From: Vermamoeba vermiformis
Lineage: Eukaryota; Tubulinea; Echinamoebida
Direction: 5' to 3'
Length of the DNA stretch: 64,000 nt
NCBI GenBank assembly: GCA_045837725.1
Contig: JBEWZL010000064.1
Coordinates: forward strand, 310,001-374,000
Part shown: one piece after another, positions 62,001-64,000 of the stretch
How the letters are laid out: the number at the start of each line of letters is the position of its first letter
How positions within the stretch are numbered: the first letter of the stretch is position 1
Notes under the pieces: generated by a model
The model's input: the letters and a program-made list of their open reading frames with translations, nothing else
Database searches by the model: none
What the model was told of the DNA's origin: nothing
Translations under genes and position numbers: made by a program

Positions 62001-64000
62001 TTAGAGACGGAACTTTACGATCTCGAAAAGAAGTACACTACGCAACAAGTGTTCAGACCTAGACTATTGATTACTGGCACTGACGGCAATGGCCAATCAC
62101 ATCTCGGTGCCGCTTTATTGCATCAACTCGAGGTAGGCATAATCGCGTTACAATATTTCAGGCGCGTGACTTACTTTCCTTATTAGGAATTCCCAGTCTT
62201 TTCAGCCGATTTGTCAACTTTGCATGCCGATCTGTTCTCAAGGGTAAGTACTATGATAGGTTAATAGGAAGTACCGTGTGCTAATCATAACGTTTGTTAA
62301 AAGAGTCTTGAAGAGGCCTTTGTGACACGATTCAACGAGGCCATTAAGAAGTTGCCAGCGGTGCTGTTCATTCCTCATTTGGACAAGTGGTGGAGCTTGG
62401 CCACGCCTGCACTACAAGAGTCTTTTTTGACTTCAATGAAAGTACGTAACGGACCTGTCAACTTCCACTTTGACACGTGTCACATGTTACTTTTGCAAGA
62501 CTCTAACGATATCTTGCCTTAGGATATCGAACCAACCTTGCCTTTACTATTAATAGCAACGGCGGATAATACTTTAGAAGAGCTACCAAATGACTTTAAA
62601 CATATATTCACGGTTGATAATATCGTTGAAAGTCGCACTCCGACATCGGTAAGCTTTCACTAATTTAATGTGACAGTTATTAATACGGTCCCTATAGGAG
62701 GCTCGTGAGGAGTTCTTCCAAGACATCTTCAAGTTAATCACAAAGCCTGCTTTACGAAAGAGAAAGCGAAGGAAGATGAAAGAATTGCCTCTCGCGCCAC
62801 CGCCAGCACCAAGGGAACCCACGCCTGAAGAACGTGAGGCACAGCGACAAGCCGATGAATATCCTTTTAACTATCATATATATTGCTGTAATCATTGTTT
62901 TATGAGTCCTTAACTGCTTAATACGCATTATATGAGGTTGCTTCGAATGGAGATCCGTGACATTTTGGACAAGATCCGCGGTCAAAGGAAATATCAAAGC
63001 TTCTTCAAACCAATGGTAATGTTCAACGCTTGGTGCCTAGATATTAAAATATTAATATGAGTGTCAATATAGAGCTTAGAAATGTATCCAGATTATTACG
63101 AAGTGGTCAAGGAGCCTATGGATCTGCTGACCATTCAACGACGCAATGACGAGAACTATTACATCACCTTCGATATGTTCTTAGAGGACCTCAACCTCGT
63201 CATGTCTAACGTTGGGCTATACTTCAACGAGTATAATGACCACAGCCACTTGTTGAGCAAAGTACGTACTTGCACGCGTGTGACATTTTTTTCTCACGGA
63301 AATTAATCGGGCATTGATTGATAGGTACGAGCCATGCGAGACTTGATTAGTGCACTGTTCGTCGAAGTGTCAAAAGAAACTGTCATCAATTGCAATGAGA
63401 TTGCCAAATCGGGACGAGTTGTTCCGGGCAAGAAAGTTCCGCCACAACTGCCGCCCAAACCAATGCCCATTGACTTAGTGAACGAACCACATACGGAGCA
63501 CGTTCGTGAAGGTACGTCGGAAGATCTCCGATTTGACACGTGTCACTTTTTTTGACACTTCATTTACAGAAGAGAATCGACGTCACAGCGCGAGACTGAA
63601 AGGCGAAACTATTGCCGAAGAAGTGTTGCACTCATTTGCAGAGGATGCTGTGCGCGAGAAAAAGAGAAGAAAAAAAGAGCAACAAACACTCCCGAAAGAA
63701 AATCAAGACGAGCTGTCGCATAGTGAGGACGAAGAGAAGTCTCATAGCCAAACTAATAGAGAGAAGGAAGATAAGTCGAGCAAAGACAAGGACAAGAATA
63801 AAGATGTCAATAAGAACAAAGAAAACGGAAGTTTTTCTGAGAAAAAATCGCTCAAAAGAAAGAGAGACGAACACGAGGAAGATCATGAGCAAGACGAAGA
63901 AAGTACTTGGTTTAAATCGAAGAAAAGACCACGCACTGACAGCAATCTGTCAAAGAATAACAACAACAGGCCCAGTAATAAGAGCCCGCCAAGTAAGAAA
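59091..64000 (+). CDS. ATAD2/Yta7-type AAA ATPase with bromodomain (runs off right edge)
   Basis: Chromatin-bound histone chaperone family. Exons from 59091 include 59376-59411, 59462-59985 (two +1 frame breaks, see findings), 60044-60127, 60178-60479, 60538-60616, 60665-60842, 60899-61297, 61361-61584, 61641-62132, 62187-62243, 62304-62441, 62523-62648, 62699-62858, 62925-63015, 63073-63261, 63325-63511 and 63570 onward. The N-terminus is acidic and Ser-rich. AAA1 is intact: WSSVGGLDH, YGPPGTGKTLVARALA, VFFDEIDGLAPVRS, ATNRIDAIDPALRRPGRFDR. AAA2 is degenerate (ITGTDGNGQSHLG, FIPHLDKWW), as usual in this family. The bromodomain has YPDYYEVVKEPMDL and YFNEYNDHS. Intron 62859-62924 is AT-AC (U12 type), intron 60480-60537 has a GC donor, and three introns carry TGACACGTGTCA. 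Confidence 0.93.

Overview
The window is compact nuclear DNA of a unicellular eukaryote. Almost every gene is cut by short AT-rich introns, mostly 40-130 bp with gtaagt or gtacgt donors. Genes lie on both strands, often with divergent starts less than 450 bp apart. No prokaryotic operons are seen. My best guess is an amoebozoan-type protist, held with moderate confidence. The phosphofructokinase belongs to the trypanosomatid/plant-like clade and not the fungal/animal one. There is an Asn-rich tract in an RCC1-BTB protein, a U12-type AT-AC intron, and lineage-specific LRR and Crinkler-like genes. I cannot name the species.

Layout. 1-10.2 kb holds core housekeeping genes: CCT-eta start (-), porphobilinogen synthase (+), a Rab18-like GTPase (+), phosphofructokinase (-), a small SRPBCC protein (+), RNA polymerase subunit RPB10 (-, four small exons) and ODR-4-like (+). 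10.5-16 kb holds membrane and secretory genes: a probable GPI-anchored protein, a multi-pass membrane protein and a type II glycosyltransferase. 16.3-22 kb has L-2-hydroxyglutarate dehydrogenase, an orphan basic-tail protein, and an RCC1 protein with BTB domains and a C-terminal CaaX box. 22-29 kb is the accessory island: two paralogous LRR proteins (-) flank a SAM/P-loop NTPase/nuclease-like gene of the Crinkler type (+), with a decayed LRR 3' fragment between.

29-44.7 kb: NAD-dependent epimerase (-), a secreted Cys-containing protein (+), a second basic-tail paralog (+), ammonium transporter (+), thioredoxin-PUL fusion (-), F-box protein (+), GTPBP1-like GTPase (+) and F-box/LRR protein (+). 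45-47.4 kb: tandem short-chain dehydrogenases (-). 48-55 kb: gamma-glutamyltransferase (-), a U2 snRNA gene, and complex I NDUFV1 (-). 55-64 kb: a phage-UvsW-like SF2 helicase (+), EB1 (-), and an ATAD2-type AAA/bromodomain protein (+) running off the right edge.

Most notable: (1) an AT-AC intron with textbook U12 donor and branch site in the ATAD2-like gene; (2) six exact copies of the 12-bp palindrome TGACACGTGTCA, five of them in introns; (3) at least six otherwise intact genes with a single apparent extra base (+1 frame break), either assembly error or unusual decoding; (4) the LRR-Crinkler-LRR island; (5) three GC-AG introns. Exon models were built by hand from splice signals, reading frame and remembered family sequences, with no alignment or transcript data.
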